Notes: a model not told the origin generated them from the sequence alone. A stretch of 64,000 nt of DNA from Pseudomonas duriflava (GCF_007830155.1 NZ_VLKY01000011.1:124001-188000); one strand, 5' to 3'. Shown: positions 52,937-62,136, counted from the first letter of the stretch. Numbers and translations: made by a program.

Positions 52937-54145
52937 TTATGAGTCTGCAGGCTCCAGCGCTACCTCTCGCACTTTTTCCATCAGGGCACGTGCCGCAGGC
53001 GAATGCAACCCTCCCGCCCGATAGATGAGTCCAATGGCTCGGCTGGTGTGACGCAGCTGCAAGGGCAGGCGCTGTAATTCACCGGACATGATTTCATATT
53101 CGAGTTGATGGGCCGAGACGGCCGCCAATAGATCCGAGCGCAGTAGTAAGCCACGGATGATGGCCAGATCACCGGTTTCTACTACCGGTTGGGGAACCTC
53201 GATTCCCAATTCGGCAAAGTAAGTCTCCAGCTGTTTCCGAGAGGGAGAGCCGGCGCGTGGTAATATCCAGCGAGCATGGCTCAGGTCATTCAGGCTTATT
53301 CCTGCATCCAGCAAGGGATGCCCGCGCCGTACCAGAATGACCATTTCCTCGGTTAACAAGGGTTCGCCCTGCAGATCACTGGCATAGTCGGATGAGCGTA
53401 ATGCGCCCAGCACGAAGTCGATATCACCGGCGCGCAGTTCGGTTGCCAGCAGGTCGAAAGGACTTTCATTAGTTGCCACCCGAACGCCAGGGTGCGCAGA
53501 AGTAAGGCGTAAAATCGCCTCTGGCAGGATGCGGCTACGCCCTAAAGGAAGCGCGCCCACAGTAACCATACCTTGCAGCGAGCCTTGCAAGGCAGCGATG
53601 TCTGCATCGATATGGCGAAGCTCGTTCAATGCCCGGCGAATGGCGAGCAGGATATCCCGGCTAGCCAGTGTTGGTTGCAAACCGCGAGGAGTACGCTCAA
53701 ACAAATGTTGGCCGCAGCCACCTTCGAGTACCTTGAGCGCTGCGCTAACTGCCGGCTGGGTCAGGCCGAAGGCTGCTGCAACGGTCTGCATATGATGGGT
53801 CTCGCACAACTTGACGAATACTTCCAGACGCCGCGTGTGCATTAAATACAGCGGCTCGGATACCGGTCCTGCGCCATGATTAAGCAGGCGTGGGACAGCT
53901 TCCAGTTCAACCAAGGCGCGCCGTGCACGCGGAAGGATACGTGTTCCATAATCGGTCAAACGCATACCATTGGCGTGTCGCTCAAAGAGCGGAATCGATA
54001 GCCTTTTCTCCAAGTCACGAATTGACCGTGTAACAACCGATTGTGCCCGGTAAAGTACTTCGGAAGCCTTGGATACGCTGCCTTGTTCAGCTACCCGAAC
54101 GAATGCGCGTATCTGCATCAGGCTAGGAAGCTCTGCAGCAACCAT
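52937..54145 (-). CDS. galR: GalR, LysR-type regulator with two HTH domains
   Basis: A 402-residue LysR regulator, about 100 residues longer than usual. The extra length is a second N-terminal winged helix: the first is MQIRAFVRVAEQGSVSKASE with AQSVVTRSIRDLEKRLSIPLFER (about 10-58), the second RLEVFVKLCETHHMQTVAAA with TQPAVSAALKVLEGGCGQHLFER (about 105-155). One normal effector-binding domain follows (GMVTVGALPLGRSRILPEAI, then LVRRGHPLLD). It lies between galTA and galBCD on the opposite strand, where it is expected to activate both in response to gallate or an intermediate. ATG at 54145 is the first start. Confidence 0.9.
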   Translation of the reverse strand: MVAAELPSLMQIRAFVRVAEQGSVSKASEVLYRAQSVVTRSIRDLEKRLSIPLFERHANGMRLTDYGTRILPRARRALVELEAVPRLLNHGAGPVSEPLYLMHTRRLEVFVKLCETHHMQTVAAAFGLTQPAVSAALKVLEGGCGQHLFERTPRGLQPTLASRDILLAIRRALNELRHIDADIAALQGSLQGMVTVGALPLGRSRILPEAILRLTSAHPGVRVATNESPFDLLATELRAGDIDFVLGALRSSDYASDLQGEPLLTEEMVILVRRGHPLLDAGISLNDLSHARWILPRAGSPSRKQLETYFAELGIEVPQPVVETGDLAIIRGLLLRSDLLAAVSAHQLEYEIMSGELQRLPLQLRHTSRAIGLIYRAGGLHSPAARALMEKVREVALEPADS

Positions 54146-54289
54146 CTTTGTCTTCTCATGGGTAGGGCGGGGATAGAGATCATGCGCTCAGTCAGCTGAT
54201 AAGTAAAACGTATACCTGATCGAGTTGAATGCAATATTCGTTATGCAGCGTATCGTGGCAACCTCTGGCTTAAACGAGAGGAGCCCGAG
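54146..54289. promoter_or_regulatory. galR-galB divergent promoter region
   Basis: 144 bases between two divergent gal transcripts. It should hold the GalR site and both promoters. I see AT-rich halves around 54200-54240 but no unambiguous T-N11-A palindrome. Confidence 0.4.
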
Positions 54290-55027
54290 ATGAGTGAATC
54301 CAACAAGAAAACAGCCCTGGTAGTTAGCGCACATTCCGCTGATTTCGTCTGGCGTGCCGGTGGTGCCATCGCCCTGCATGCCCAGCAAGGCTATACCGTG
54401 CATATCGTCTGCCTGTCCTTTGGCGAGCGCGGCGAGTCCGCCAAGCTGTGGCGCAAGGGCGAGATGACCGAAGAAAAGGTCAAGGCCGCCCGCCGTACAG
54501 AGGCCGAAGCGGCTGCCGAGGTGCTGGGAGCCAGTGTCGAGTTCTTTGATATCGGCGACTACCCCATGCGTGCCGACAAGGACACCCTGTTTCGTCTGGC
54601 CGATGTCTTCCGCCGCGTACAACCTGAGTTTGTACTGAGCCACTCGCTCAAGGACCCGTACAACTACGACCACCCCTTGGCCACGCATCTGGCTCAGGAG
54701 GCACGCATCATTGCCCAGGCCGAAGGCTACAAGCCGGGTGAGAAGATTGTGGGCGCACCGCCGGTGTACTGCTTTGAGCCGCACCAGCCCGAGCAGTGCG
54801 AATGGCGTCCGGATGTACTGCTGGATATCACTGACGTGTGGGACAAGAAGTACGCGGCGATCCAGTGCATGGCTGGTCAGGAGCACCTGTGGGAGTACTA
54901 CACCCGGGTTGCGCTGCAGCGTGGTGTACAGGCCAAGCGTAACGTAGGCATTACCTCCAGCAAGAACATCGTTTATGCCGAGGGCTACCAGAGCATATTC
55001 CCACGCGTCACGGAGAACCTGGCATGA
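54290..55027 (+). CDS. galB: 4-oxalomesaconate hydratase
   Basis: A 245-residue enzyme of the LmbE/PIG-L fold, recruited as the zinc-dependent hydratase of the gallate pathway (4-oxalomesaconate to 4-carboxy-4-hydroxy-2-oxoadipate). The metal motif is [15 protein letters not shown] (His15, Asp18), with [13 protein letters not shown] and [20 protein letters not shown] completing the site. GAGAGGAG precedes the ATG. It overlaps galC by four bases. The AHSAD form, rather than the usual AHPDD, is typical of GalB. Confidence 0.93.
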   Translation: MSESNKKTALVVSAHSADFVWRAGGAIALHAQQGYTVHIVCLSFGERGESAKLWRKGEMTEEKVKAARRTEAEAAAEVLGASVEFFDIGDYPMRADKDTLFRLADVFRRVQPEFVLSHSLKDPYNYDHPLATHLAQEARIIAQAEGYKPGEKIVGAPPVYCFEPHQPEQCEWRPDVLLDITDVWDKKYAAIQCMAGQEHLWEYYTRVALQRGVQAKRNVGITSSKNIVYAEGYQSIFPRVTENLA

Positions 55028-55740
55028 GCAGCTTGATCGGCAAGACCGGCATCGTGGTACGCACTATCCAGCGCGCCGAGTCGGCGGTTATTGATGAGTT
55101 GGTGCAGTATGGCGTAGCGACCATTCACGAGGCCCAGGGCCGGAAGGGCTTGCTCGATCCGTCGATTCGCCCTATCCAGCAAGACCATGGCATCAGTGGC
55201 TCCGCTGTTACCGTACTGGTAGCTCCTGGCGACAACTGGATGTTTCATGTTGCGGTAGAGCAGTGTAAACCAGGCGATATTCTGGTCGTTGCGCCCAGTT
55301 CCCCATGCACTGACGGTTATTTCGGTGACCTGCTGGCCGCCTCACTTAAAGCGCGTGGCGTTCGTGGCCTGGTCGTGGATGCGGGTGTACGTGACAGTCG
55401 CACTCTGCGTGAGATGGGCTTTGCCGTATGGTCGCGAGCGGTCTATGCACAGGGTACCGTCAAGGAAACCCTGGGATCGGTAAATATTCCGGTGATCTGT
55501 GCAGGGCAACTGATCAACCCGGGTGATGTGATTGTGGCCGATGACGATGGCGTCGTGGTGGTCCGCCGCACAGAAGCGCAGCAGGTACTGGAAGCCAGCC
55601 GCAAGCGAGCCGATGCTGAAGAGCAGAAGCGTGTGCGCCTGGCAGAGGGCGAGTTGGGGCTGGACATCTACAACATGCGTCCGCGCCTGGCTGAAAAGGG
55701 TCTCCGCTACGTCGATAGCCTGGACGAACTGGAGGGCTGA
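55024..55740 (+). CDS. galC: 4-carboxy-4-hydroxy-2-oxoadipate aldolase
   Basis: A 238-residue class II pyruvate aldolase of the RraA-like fold. It splits 4-carboxy-4-hydroxy-2-oxoadipate into pyruvate and oxaloacetate using a divalent metal. Key motifs: [27 protein letters not shown] and [16 protein letters not shown], with the catalytic Arg-Asp pair, plus a C-terminal extension of about 45 residues typical of CHA aldolases. It starts inside the galB stop (ATGA overlap), so the two are translationally coupled; galD follows three bases after. Confidence 0.94.
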   Translation: MSSLIGKTGIVVRTIQRAESAVIDELVQYGVATIHEAQGRKGLLDPSIRPIQQDHGISGSAVTVLVAPGDNWMFHVAVEQCKPGDILVVAPSSPCTDGYFGDLLAASLKARGVRGLVVDAGVRDSRTLREMGFAVWSRAVYAQGTVKETLGSVNIPVICAGQLINPGDVIVADDDGVVVVRRTEAQQVLEASRKRADAEEQKRVRLAEGELGLDIYNMRPRLAEKGLRYVDSLDELEG

Positions 55741-55743
55741 GCC

Positions 55744-56826
55744 ATGAGTCAGACCCGTATACCTTGTCTGATGATACGTGGTGGCACCTCGAAGGGCGCT
55801 TACTTCAGCGCCTCCGACCTTCCTGCCGATGAGGCGCTGCGCGAACGTGTGCTGCTGGCGGTCATGGGCTCGCCAGACAAGCGTCAGATCGACGGCATCG
55901 GCGGTGCCGATTCGCTGACTAGTAAGATCGCTATAATCAAGCGCTCCGAGCGACCGGATGCCGATGTGGACTATCTGTTTGCCCAAGTCTTGGTTGAAGA
56001 AGCTCGTGTCGATTATGGACAGAATTGCGGCAATATCCTGGCCGGTGTAGGCCCGTTTGCTATCGAGCGTGGGCTGGTCCCGATCACAGCCGATACGACT
56101 CGCGTACGAATCTTCATGGAAAACACCGGCCAGATCGCTGTAGCTAATGTACTGACGCCAAACGGCGAAGTGCTGTACGAAGGCGAGGCGCGTATTGATG
56201 GAGTACCCGGTACGGCTGCCCCGCTGGTCGTTGAGTTCGAAGATATAGCTGGCTCCAGCTGTGGCGCGTTGTTACCTACTGGACAAGCATGCGACACGTT
56301 TGACGGTATTGAGGTGACCTGCATTGATAACGGGATGCCGGTCGTACTCTTGCGAGCCAAAGATGTAGGCCGCACTGGCTACGAAACCCGCGAACAGCTT
56401 GACGCTGATGACGAGCTCAAAGCCATACTCGAATCAATCCGTCTACAGGCTGGCCCACGAATGAACCTGGGTGACGTGACCCAGCGTACCGTTCCCAAAA
56501 TGTGCCTAGTTGCCGAGCCTAAGGCTGGTGGTGCTATCAGCAGCCGGACGTTCATACCACATCGCTGTCATGCTTCCATCGGTGTGTTTGGTGCGGTCAG
56601 TGTAGCCTCAGCCTGTCTAATCGAAGGTTCGGTGGCTGAAGGCTTGGCTCAGGTAGAGCAGGGCGATCTGCTGCGGTTATCTGTCGAGCATCCAACCGGT
56701 GAATTTACCGTCGAGCTTCATCGACGCAACGGTGAGCTGGCAGGATGCGGACTATTGCGGACTGCGCGTTTGCTGTTTGATGGCAAAGTCTGCATAGCTC
56801 GATCCGTATGGTCAGGTAAGCATTGA
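55744..56826 (+). CDS. galD: 4-oxalomesaconate tautomerase
   Basis: A 360-residue PrpF-family isomerase of the diaminopimelate-epimerase fold. The first half has MIRGGTSKGAYFSASDLP and DYGQNCGNILAGVGPFAI, with the conserved Cys; the second has GRTGYETREQL and SVEHPTGEFTVELHRR. It converts the keto and enol forms of 4-oxalomesaconate so that GalB can act. The gal context separates it from PrpF of the methylcitrate cycle. It is the last gene of galBCD. A porin gene galP, present in some clusters, is not found here. Confidence 0.93.
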   Translation: MSQTRIPCLMIRGGTSKGAYFSASDLPADEALRERVLLAVMGSPDKRQIDGIGGADSLTSKIAIIKRSERPDADVDYLFAQVLVEEARVDYGQNCGNILAGVGPFAIERGLVPITADTTRVRIFMENTGQIAVANVLTPNGEVLYEGEARIDGVPGTAAPLVVEFEDIAGSSCGALLPTGQACDTFDGIEVTCIDNGMPVVLLRAKDVGRTGYETREQLDADDELKAILESIRLQAGPRMNLGDVTQRTVPKMCLVAEPKAGGAISSRTFIPHRCHASIGVFGAVSVASACLIEGSVAEGLAQVEQGDLLRLSVEHPTGEFTVELHRRNGELAGCGLLRTARLLFDGKVCIARSVWSGKH

Positions 56827-57155
56827 GACTCATGCATAGCCTTTCAGGAAGAGCGAGTGGTTTCTAATCGGGCTGATCAACCAGGGATGGTGATCAGCCG
56901 ATATCCATCATACTGATACATAACAAGAATGCTGGGCTGACTCTATGCGTAACGGACCGTCAAGTTCTGAAAGCGCTGGATCTCGGCAGCGGTTAATGAT
57001 TAACGCGAAGGTCCGTTTGTAATACCTGCCGGATGTATCACAGACGAGCTGCGTCTAACGCGTGCCCATTGGCTGCTGATACGTATTAATCGAAATATAT
57101 TTAAAGTCTTGCTCGAATACCCGGCAATACATACTGGTTTCGTACAGGGATAGAT
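56827..57155. other. Intergenic after galD
   Basis: About 330 bases, no supported gene. The proximal inverted bases GGCTGATCA/TGATCAGCC near 56870-56896 may be the galD terminator. Confidence 0.4.
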
Positions 57156-57386
57156 ATGACATTCTTGGAAGCGATTCTTGCACTAGGTCTGGCGGCTGAA
57201 ATACACGACTCAAATGAGGCTATAAATTTTACAGCCAAGCGATGCCTGAATGAGATTCCTTCGAAATACAAAGAGATCATTCAATATATAGCTGAGAGCG
57301 CCTCTCCCTTATTTTATGTAAGAGCCTTAATCAAAACGATTCCAGACAGCGTTATTAATAAACTGGATTCTGTTTCTGCTCAATAA
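57156..57386 (+). CDS. Small hypothetical protein (76 aa)
   Basis: ATG at 57156 with AGGGAT upstream. The protein is helical, with a hydrophobic N-terminus (MTFLEAILALGLAAEI) too short and too early to be a clear signal peptide, then KRCLNEIPSKYKEIIQYIAES and ALIKTIPDSVINKLD. No family is recognised. It is more AT-rich than its neighbours galD and nirD, which may point to recent acquisition. Confidence 0.5.
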   Translation: MTFLEAILALGLAAEIHDSNEAINFTAKRCLNEIPSKYKEIIQYIAESASPLFYVRALIKTIPDSVINKLDSVSAQ

Positions 57387-57466
57387 AAGGTGGAGTCATT
57401 ATAAGCGGAGCGGGTAGAGCGGCTTTACGGCGAGGCGAATAGCCGCTCTATTTAAGTTAAGGCGGC

Positions 57467-57853
57467 TTATGAGTCCAGCCCGATCTCAACCGTGTCGCCC
57501 TGGAGACGAGCCGGCCATACACGCAAACGTTGCTCGGGATACTCAAGGCAAGCACCGTCCTTTAGGCGAAAATGCTGCTTGTACAACGGCGAGGCAACAA
57601 CGAGTTCGCCTTTGAGCGTGCCTACAATGCCCCGGCCGATAACGTTGGCCCCGGATTTGGGGTCTTTGTTCTCAATGGCAAAGACCTTTTCGTGGTCGTC
57701 TACCTGTGGCAAGTGGAACAGGGCAACCTGATAACCATCGAGCCAGGCGACAACGCCAGAGTTGGCAACCAGGTCGCGACGATGACACAAGGCGCGCCAC
57801 GTAACGGCATGGGTTGGTTCGGTCTGAATAAGAGCAGTAGTAGTCTGGCTCAT
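57467..57853 (-). CDS. nirD: Assimilatory nitrite reductase small subunit
   Basis: A 128-residue Rieske-fold protein lacking the Cys/His cluster ligands, as is normal for assimilatory NirD. Features: WRALCHRRDLVANSGVVAWL, VFAIENKDPKSGANVIGRGI and SPLYKQHFRLKDGACLEYPE. It is a subunit of cytoplasmic NAD(P)H nitrite reductase. Its ATG overlaps the nirB stop, so the subunits are coupled. The C-terminus LRVWPARLQGDTVEIGL matches the family. Confidence 0.94.
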   Translation of the reverse strand: MSQTTTALIQTEPTHAVTWRALCHRRDLVANSGVVAWLDGYQVALFHLPQVDDHEKVFAIENKDPKSGANVIGRGIVGTLKGELVVASPLYKQHFRLKDGACLEYPEQRLRVWPARLQGDTVEIGLDS

Positions 57854-60411
57854 CAGAGTGCCTCCTCGGTGACAGGGATCAGATGAAGTTCAGAGTGCGT
57901 GGCCGGTCGACGCTGGCCGCGCTCCTTAACAAAATGAATGTCTGGATCGCCGCGCCCGTCGTTGACGAAGGTACGGAAGCGCTTCAGTTTTTCTGGATCG
58001 TTGAGCGCATTAGCCCATTCACATTCATAGCGATCGACGACCAGTTGCATCTGGCTTTCCAGTTCGGCAGCAAGCCCTAGGCTGTCATTGATGATCACGT
58101 CCTTTAGATAGTGCAAACCTCCTTCAAGGCTCTCACGCCATACGGAAGTGCGTTGCAGCTTGTCGGCTGTACGTACATAGAACATCAGAAAGCGGTCGAT
58201 ATAGCGCACCAGCGTTTCGTCATCGAGATCAGTGGCAAACAGCTCAGCATGACGGGGGCGCATTCCACCATTACCTGCCACATAAAGGTTCCAGCCTTTG
58301 TCGGTGGCGATCACGCCAACATCCTTACTCTGTGCTTCGGCGCACTCACGGGTACAGCCGGAGACGGCAAACTTGATCTTGTGCGGCGAGCGCAAGCCCT
58401 TATAGCGATTCTCCAGATACAGGGCCATGCCGACGCTATCCTGTACGCCGTAGCGGCACCAGGTACTACCAACGCAGGATTTGACGGTACGCAACGACTT
58501 GCCGTAGGCATGGCCGGTTTCAAAACCCGCCTCGATCAGCTCGCCCCAAATGTCCGGCAATTGATGCAGCTGAGCGCCGAAGAGGTCGATGCGTTGACCG
58601 CCAGTGATCTTGGTATAAAGATCGTATTTTTTTGCCACTTCCCCTAGGGCGATGAGTTTGTCTGGAGTGATTTCGCCACCGGCAATACGCGGCACGATGG
58701 AATAGGTGCCGTTCTTTTGCATGTTTGCCATAAAGGTGTCGTTGGTATCCTGCAAGGGGATCAGCAGTGGATCGGTAATCGGCTGATTCCAGCAGGACGC
58801 CAGAATGGAGCCTACGGCTGGCTTGCAGATATCGCAGCCCACGTGACCACGGCCATGCTTGGCGAGCAGTTCCTCGAACGTCTGGATGCCTTCTACACGA
58901 ACAATGCCGTAGAGCTCCTGGCGAGTATGAGCAAAGTGCTCACAAAGACTCTTGTCTACGGCTACGCCACGGGCCGAGAGTTCGTGCTCGAATACTTGTT
59001 TGAGCAGGGCGCTGCAGCCACCGCAGCCGGTGCCAGCTTTGGTGGCAGCCTTTAGCTCACCCAGGTCTGTACAGCCTTGGTCGACCTGACAGCAAATGGC
59101 GCCCTTGTTGACGTTGTGGCATGAACAAATGGTTGCCGTATCGGGGAGGGCATCAGCACCCAATATAGGAGCGCCGTCTGAAAGCGGGAGTATCAGGCTG
59201 GAGGGATCCTGCGGCAGTTTGATGCCGTTCTGGGCATACTGCAGCAGTGTGTCGTAATAGCTATTGTCACCTACCAGCACGGCACCGATAACGCGTTTGC
59301 CATCAGGCGAGACGACTAGACGACGGTAACTTGAAGTTGCCTCGTCGATAAAACGGTAACTTTTGGCGCCTGGTGTGGCAGCATGCGCATCGCCGATAGA
59401 GCCAACATCTACTCCCAGCAGCTTGAGCTTTGTAGACATGTCAGCGCCGGTGAAGGGCTCGTATGGCTTTCCAGCCAGTTGCAGGGCCACATTACGCGCC
59501 ATGGTATAGCCTGGGGCAACCAAGCCGAAGATGCTACCGTTCCAGCTGGCGCACTCACCAATAGCGAAAATGCAGGGATCAGAGGTTCTGCACGTGTTGT
59601 CCACTACCACGCCGCCACGCGGAGCGATATCGAGCCCTGCACTGCGGCCCAGTGCGTCCTGCGGGCGGATGCCAGCAGAAAAGACGATCAGGTCGGTTTC
59701 CAAAAACTCACCGTCCTGGAAGTTCATGCGGTAGGCATACTCGTCACCCGGAACGATTTCCTGAGTGGCACGTGACAGGTGTACACCAACGCCTAATGCT
59801 TCGATCCGCTGGCGCAGGGCTTCGCCCCCGTCGGCATCCAGCTGTACCGGCATCAGGCGCGGGGCAAACTCTACGACATGTGCTTCGAGCCCTAGCGATT
59901 TAAGAGCATTAGCCGCTTCCAGCCCCAACAGCCCGCCGCCGACGACCACGCCGCGACGTGCCGTTCTGGCGGCGGCCCGGATGCTGTCAAGATCGCTTAG
60001 CGTGCGATAGACGAGCCGAGAGTTTCCCTCGGCACCGGGGATAGGCGGTACGAAAGGATAAGAGCCGGTAGCCAAGACTAGGCAGTCGTAAGGTATACGC
60101 CCTTGAGTGGTAACGATCTCCTTTCGTTCACGGTCAATCTCTTGCACCTGCATCCCAAGATGCAGATGTACACCGCTCACAGCGTAGAAATCGGCTTCGC
60201 ACAAGGCCAGGGATTCGGCATCACGCCCACCGAAGTATTCGGAAAGATGCACGCGGTCATAGGCTCGCTGATGTTCTTCCCCAAACACATGAATCTGATA
60301 ATGGGCAAGCGCACCGTGGGCGATCAGTTGCTCGACACAATGATGGCCTACCATGCCATTACCGATAACTACTAGGGTTTCTCGCTTGATCGGGGTGACA
60401 AGAGAATTCAT
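57853..60411 (-). CDS. nirB: Assimilatory NAD(P)H nitrite reductase large subunit
   Basis: An 852-residue multi-cofactor enzyme that reduces nitrite to ammonium. FAD-binding VVIGNGMVGHHCVEQL (about 14-29) and NAD(P)H-binding GVVVGGGLLGLEAANAL form the reductase module; a BFD-type [2Fe-2S] domain has Cys429, Cys431, Cys463 and Cys466; the C-terminal module has sirohaem/[4Fe-4S] ligands Cys646, Cys652 (KSCVGSTWCRYG), Cys686 and Cys690 (SGCTRECAEAQ). All cofactor ligands are present. It is first in the nirBD operon, behind a long leader with an intrinsic terminator and a sigma54-type promoter. No nitrate reductase gene is in the window. Confidence 0.96.
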   Translation of the reverse strand: MNSLVTPIKRETLVVIGNGMVGHHCVEQLIAHGALAHYQIHVFGEEHQRAYDRVHLSEYFGGRDAESLALCEADFYAVSGVHLHLGMQVQEIDRERKEIVTTQGRIPYDCLVLATGSYPFVPPIPGAEGNSRLVYRTLSDLDSIRAAARTARRGVVVGGGLLGLEAANALKSLGLEAHVVEFAPRLMPVQLDADGGEALRQRIEALGVGVHLSRATQEIVPGDEYAYRMNFQDGEFLETDLIVFSAGIRPQDALGRSAGLDIAPRGGVVVDNTCRTSDPCIFAIGECASWNGSIFGLVAPGYTMARNVALQLAGKPYEPFTGADMSTKLKLLGVDVGSIGDAHAATPGAKSYRFIDEATSSYRRLVVSPDGKRVIGAVLVGDNSYYDTLLQYAQNGIKLPQDPSSLILPLSDGAPILGADALPDTATICSCHNVNKGAICCQVDQGCTDLGELKAATKAGTGCGGCSALLKQVFEHELSARGVAVDKSLCEHFAHTRQELYGIVRVEGIQTFEELLAKHGRGHVGCDICKPAVGSILASCWNQPITDPLLIPLQDTNDTFMANMQKNGTYSIVPRIAGGEITPDKLIALGEVAKKYDLYTKITGGQRIDLFGAQLHQLPDIWGELIEAGFETGHAYGKSLRTVKSCVGSTWCRYGVQDSVGMALYLENRYKGLRSPHKIKFAVSGCTRECAEAQSKDVGVIATDKGWNLYVAGNGGMRPRHAELFATDLDDETLVRYIDRFLMFYVRTADKLQRTSVWRESLEGGLHYLKDVIINDSLGLAAELESQMQLVVDRYECEWANALNDPEKLKRFRTFVNDGRGDPDIHFVKERGQRRPATHSELHLIPVTEEAL

Positions 60412-60468
60412 AGCCTTTCCTCAGTCAAAGCCACTGCCGAAGCATGGCCAGCTAAAAACTGGACAAAA

Positions 60469-60507
60469 AAAGGCGCCTGGAGCCGTCTAGCAGCCCCAGG
60501 CGCCTTT
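60469..60507 (-). terminator. Intrinsic terminator in the nirB leader (attenuator)
   Basis: On the minus strand AAAGGCGCCTGG and CCAGGCGCCTTT form a perfect 12-bp stem followed by seven T residues, about 50-95 bases before the nirB start. It therefore lies between promoter and gene and should block transcription unless overridden. Other CCAGGC copies just upstream in the leader could pair with its 5' arm instead, giving an antiterminated form. Confidence 0.8.
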
Positions 60508-60585
60508 GCCTGGTATCTGTGGATGTATGAGATGTCGACCGGGCCGCGTTGCCTGGCGCATCGGTCCCTACCTATAAAGGCTCTT

Positions 60586-60599
60586 GGTCGCCGGTGACC
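60586..60599 (-). promoter_or_regulatory. Small leader hairpin with an A/G hexaloop
   Basis: On the minus strand GGTC-ACCGGC-GACC. The six-base loop has A at position 1 and G at position 4, as in RNA hairpins bound by ANTAR-domain antiterminators such as NasT. The stem is short and a clear second hairpin of the usual pair was not found. Confidence 0.35.
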
Positions 60600-60641
60600 G
60601 AATGGGACGGCCCGTTGTTAAACAGGCTTCAGTACTCTTTA

Positions 60642-60657
60642 AGCAACCTGCATGCCA
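60642..60657 (-). promoter_or_regulatory. Sigma54 promoter of nirBD
   Basis: On the minus strand TGGCATGCAGGTTGCT: it matches TGGCACG-N4-TTGCW at every position but one. Transcription should start near 60631, giving a leader of about 220 bases. Confidence 0.8.
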
Positions 60658-60800
60658 TTGTCAGATTTACAAAGGGACAGCCTGTAAAGACTTACACATT
60701 AAGGGGGCAAACTGCGGGAAATCAGGTAATTACGCGTAAGCGTCAGTACTGTGAAGCAAAAAGAAATCAGCGTCTTTGCATAAGGCAGGGGCCGACTTAT

Positions 60801-60817
60801 TGAACCAGAACGGTGCA
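60801..60817 (-). promoter_or_regulatory. NtrC-type enhancer site upstream of nirBD
   Basis: TGAACC-AGAAC-GGTGCA differs at one base from the NtrC consensus TGCACC-N5-GGTGCA. It lies about 145 bases upstream of the sigma54 promoter, a normal enhancer distance. Confidence 0.6.
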
Positions 60818-60848
60818 CGGTGGATGTTCTTGCTTCTTTTTCAAGCAT

Positions 60849-60898
60849 GGGCTCAACGTTATACGGACTGATCAGCCTGTATAGAATGGCCTGAGCCC
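60849..60898 (-). terminator. Large imperfect hairpin after oxyR
   Basis: Outer arms GGGCTCA (60849-60855) and TGAGCCC (60892-60898) enclose an inner stem around CTGATCAG. It begins a few bases past the oxyR stop and may serve as its terminator. Confidence 0.5.
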
Positions 60899-60904
60899 AG
60901 CAGT

Positions 60905-61822
60905 TTATCCTCTAGTGATTGAGCACAGTCTGATCGAATCGGTTAATGCATCAATGGCACGAGGTCGTGGAAAGCTAGCTCGCCAAGCCACTCCTATCGT
61001 GCGGAACGGGGCCGGATCGGCAAAAGGACGCGCTTCAAGAATACCCGGCGCGTAATGAGAATTTTCGATAGCTGACAAAGGCAGGACGGAAACACCAAGG
61101 CCGGACGCTACCATGTGCCGAATCGTCTCTAAGGATGAGGCTTCGATATAAGGGTCTTTAGGGTCCTTGGCTTGTAACTTCACCTTGCGCAAGGAAGGGC
61201 ACACGGAGAGTAACTGATCGCGGAAACAGTGACCTTTTCCGAGTAACAGCATCCGTGCCTTGTTAAGCAGCTTCATTTCTATACGTTCAAGTGCGGTCCA
61301 GGGATGGTTAGAAGGCATCATGACGTAAAACGGCTCATCGTATAGCGGCTTGGTCAATACATCCGGGTCGCTAAAGGGCAGTGCGACGATAATGGCGTCC
61401 AGCTCCCCGTTGCGTAATTTGTCACGCAGAACCGGCGTGAAATTTTCTTCTGTATAAAGTGGCATATCCGGCGCTACACGATTGAGTTGTGATACCAGAT
61501 GGGGATATAGGTAAGGGCCAACCGTATAGATAGTACCAATCTTAAGTGGAGCACTGAGTTGGTTGCGTCCGGCTTCGGCGAGTTCACGTATGCCTTGGGC
61601 AAGCTCGACGACTTTTTGCGCTTGAGCGATAACGACCCGGCCAGTGGGGGTCAGACGAACATGAGACTTACTGCGTTCGAACAGCCGGACGTCCAGTTCT
61701 TCTTCAATGTTTTTAATGCCCACTGAAAGAGTGGGCTGGCTGACATGGCAGCGTTCGGCTGCACGGCCAAAATGTTGCTCTTGAGCCAGAGCCACGATGT
61801 ACCTGAGTTCGGTCAGTGTCAT
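60905..61822 (-). CDS. oxyR: Peroxide-sensing regulator OxyR
   Basis: A 305-residue LysR-family activator of hydrogen-peroxide defence. Winged helix: LRYIVALAQEQHFGRAAERCHVSQPTLSVGIKNIEEEL. The redox cysteines are Cys199 and Cys208 in GKGHCFRDQLLSVCP, at the same positions as in E. coli, so disulfide switching should work. I chose ATG 61822, where the conserved MTLTELRYI begins; the frame continues upstream to 61963 without homology. It neighbours mntH, which fits the link between manganese and peroxide stress. The usual recG neighbour is not seen. Confidence 0.95.
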   Translation of the reverse strand: MTLTELRYIVALAQEQHFGRAAERCHVSQPTLSVGIKNIEEELDVRLFERSKSHVRLTPTGRVVIAQAQKVVELAQGIRELAEAGRNQLSAPLKIGTIYTVGPYLYPHLVSQLNRVAPDMPLYTEENFTPVLRDKLRNGELDAIIVALPFSDPDVLTKPLYDEPFYVMMPSNHPWTALERIEMKLLNKARMLLLGKGHCFRDQLLSVCPSLRKVKLQAKDPKDPYIEASSLETIRHMVASGLGVSVLPLSAIENSHYAPGILEARPFADPAPFRTIGVAWRASFPRPRAIDALTDSIRLCSITRG

Positions 61823-62136
61823 AAGAATCCATACTCCTCGACCCAATGGGCACAAGCCCGAATCGCACAGGAGAGATGCGGCCGGGAACTGATGCAAATG
61901 CCTATCGTTAATTAGCGCTACTTTCGCTGTTTGACAGGCAAGGCACCAATAGCCTTTTTCCATAAGCTTTTAAGAAGATGGTCATTGGAAGTAGGGCGTT
62001 CTTACGCTAGTCAACTAGGCCAGTATCGTTACTTCCAGGGCCGTTCACGTAAAACATTAAATGACAGCTCTGATAGAGGGCGGCTGTTTGACGTGCAGTC
62101 ACCTTTTTCTTGCCTTTCTACATGCCCGAGACGGCT

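Noticed and set aside
54188-54886. Minus-strand open frame of 232 codons
   Set aside because: It is antisense to galB, whose motifs, ribosome site and operon overlap are clear.
60412-60631. Small-molecule riboswitch in the nirB leader
   Set aside because: No known aptamer pattern was recognised; terminator plus competing short repeats and the nitrogen-control promoter fit protein-mediated antitermination better.
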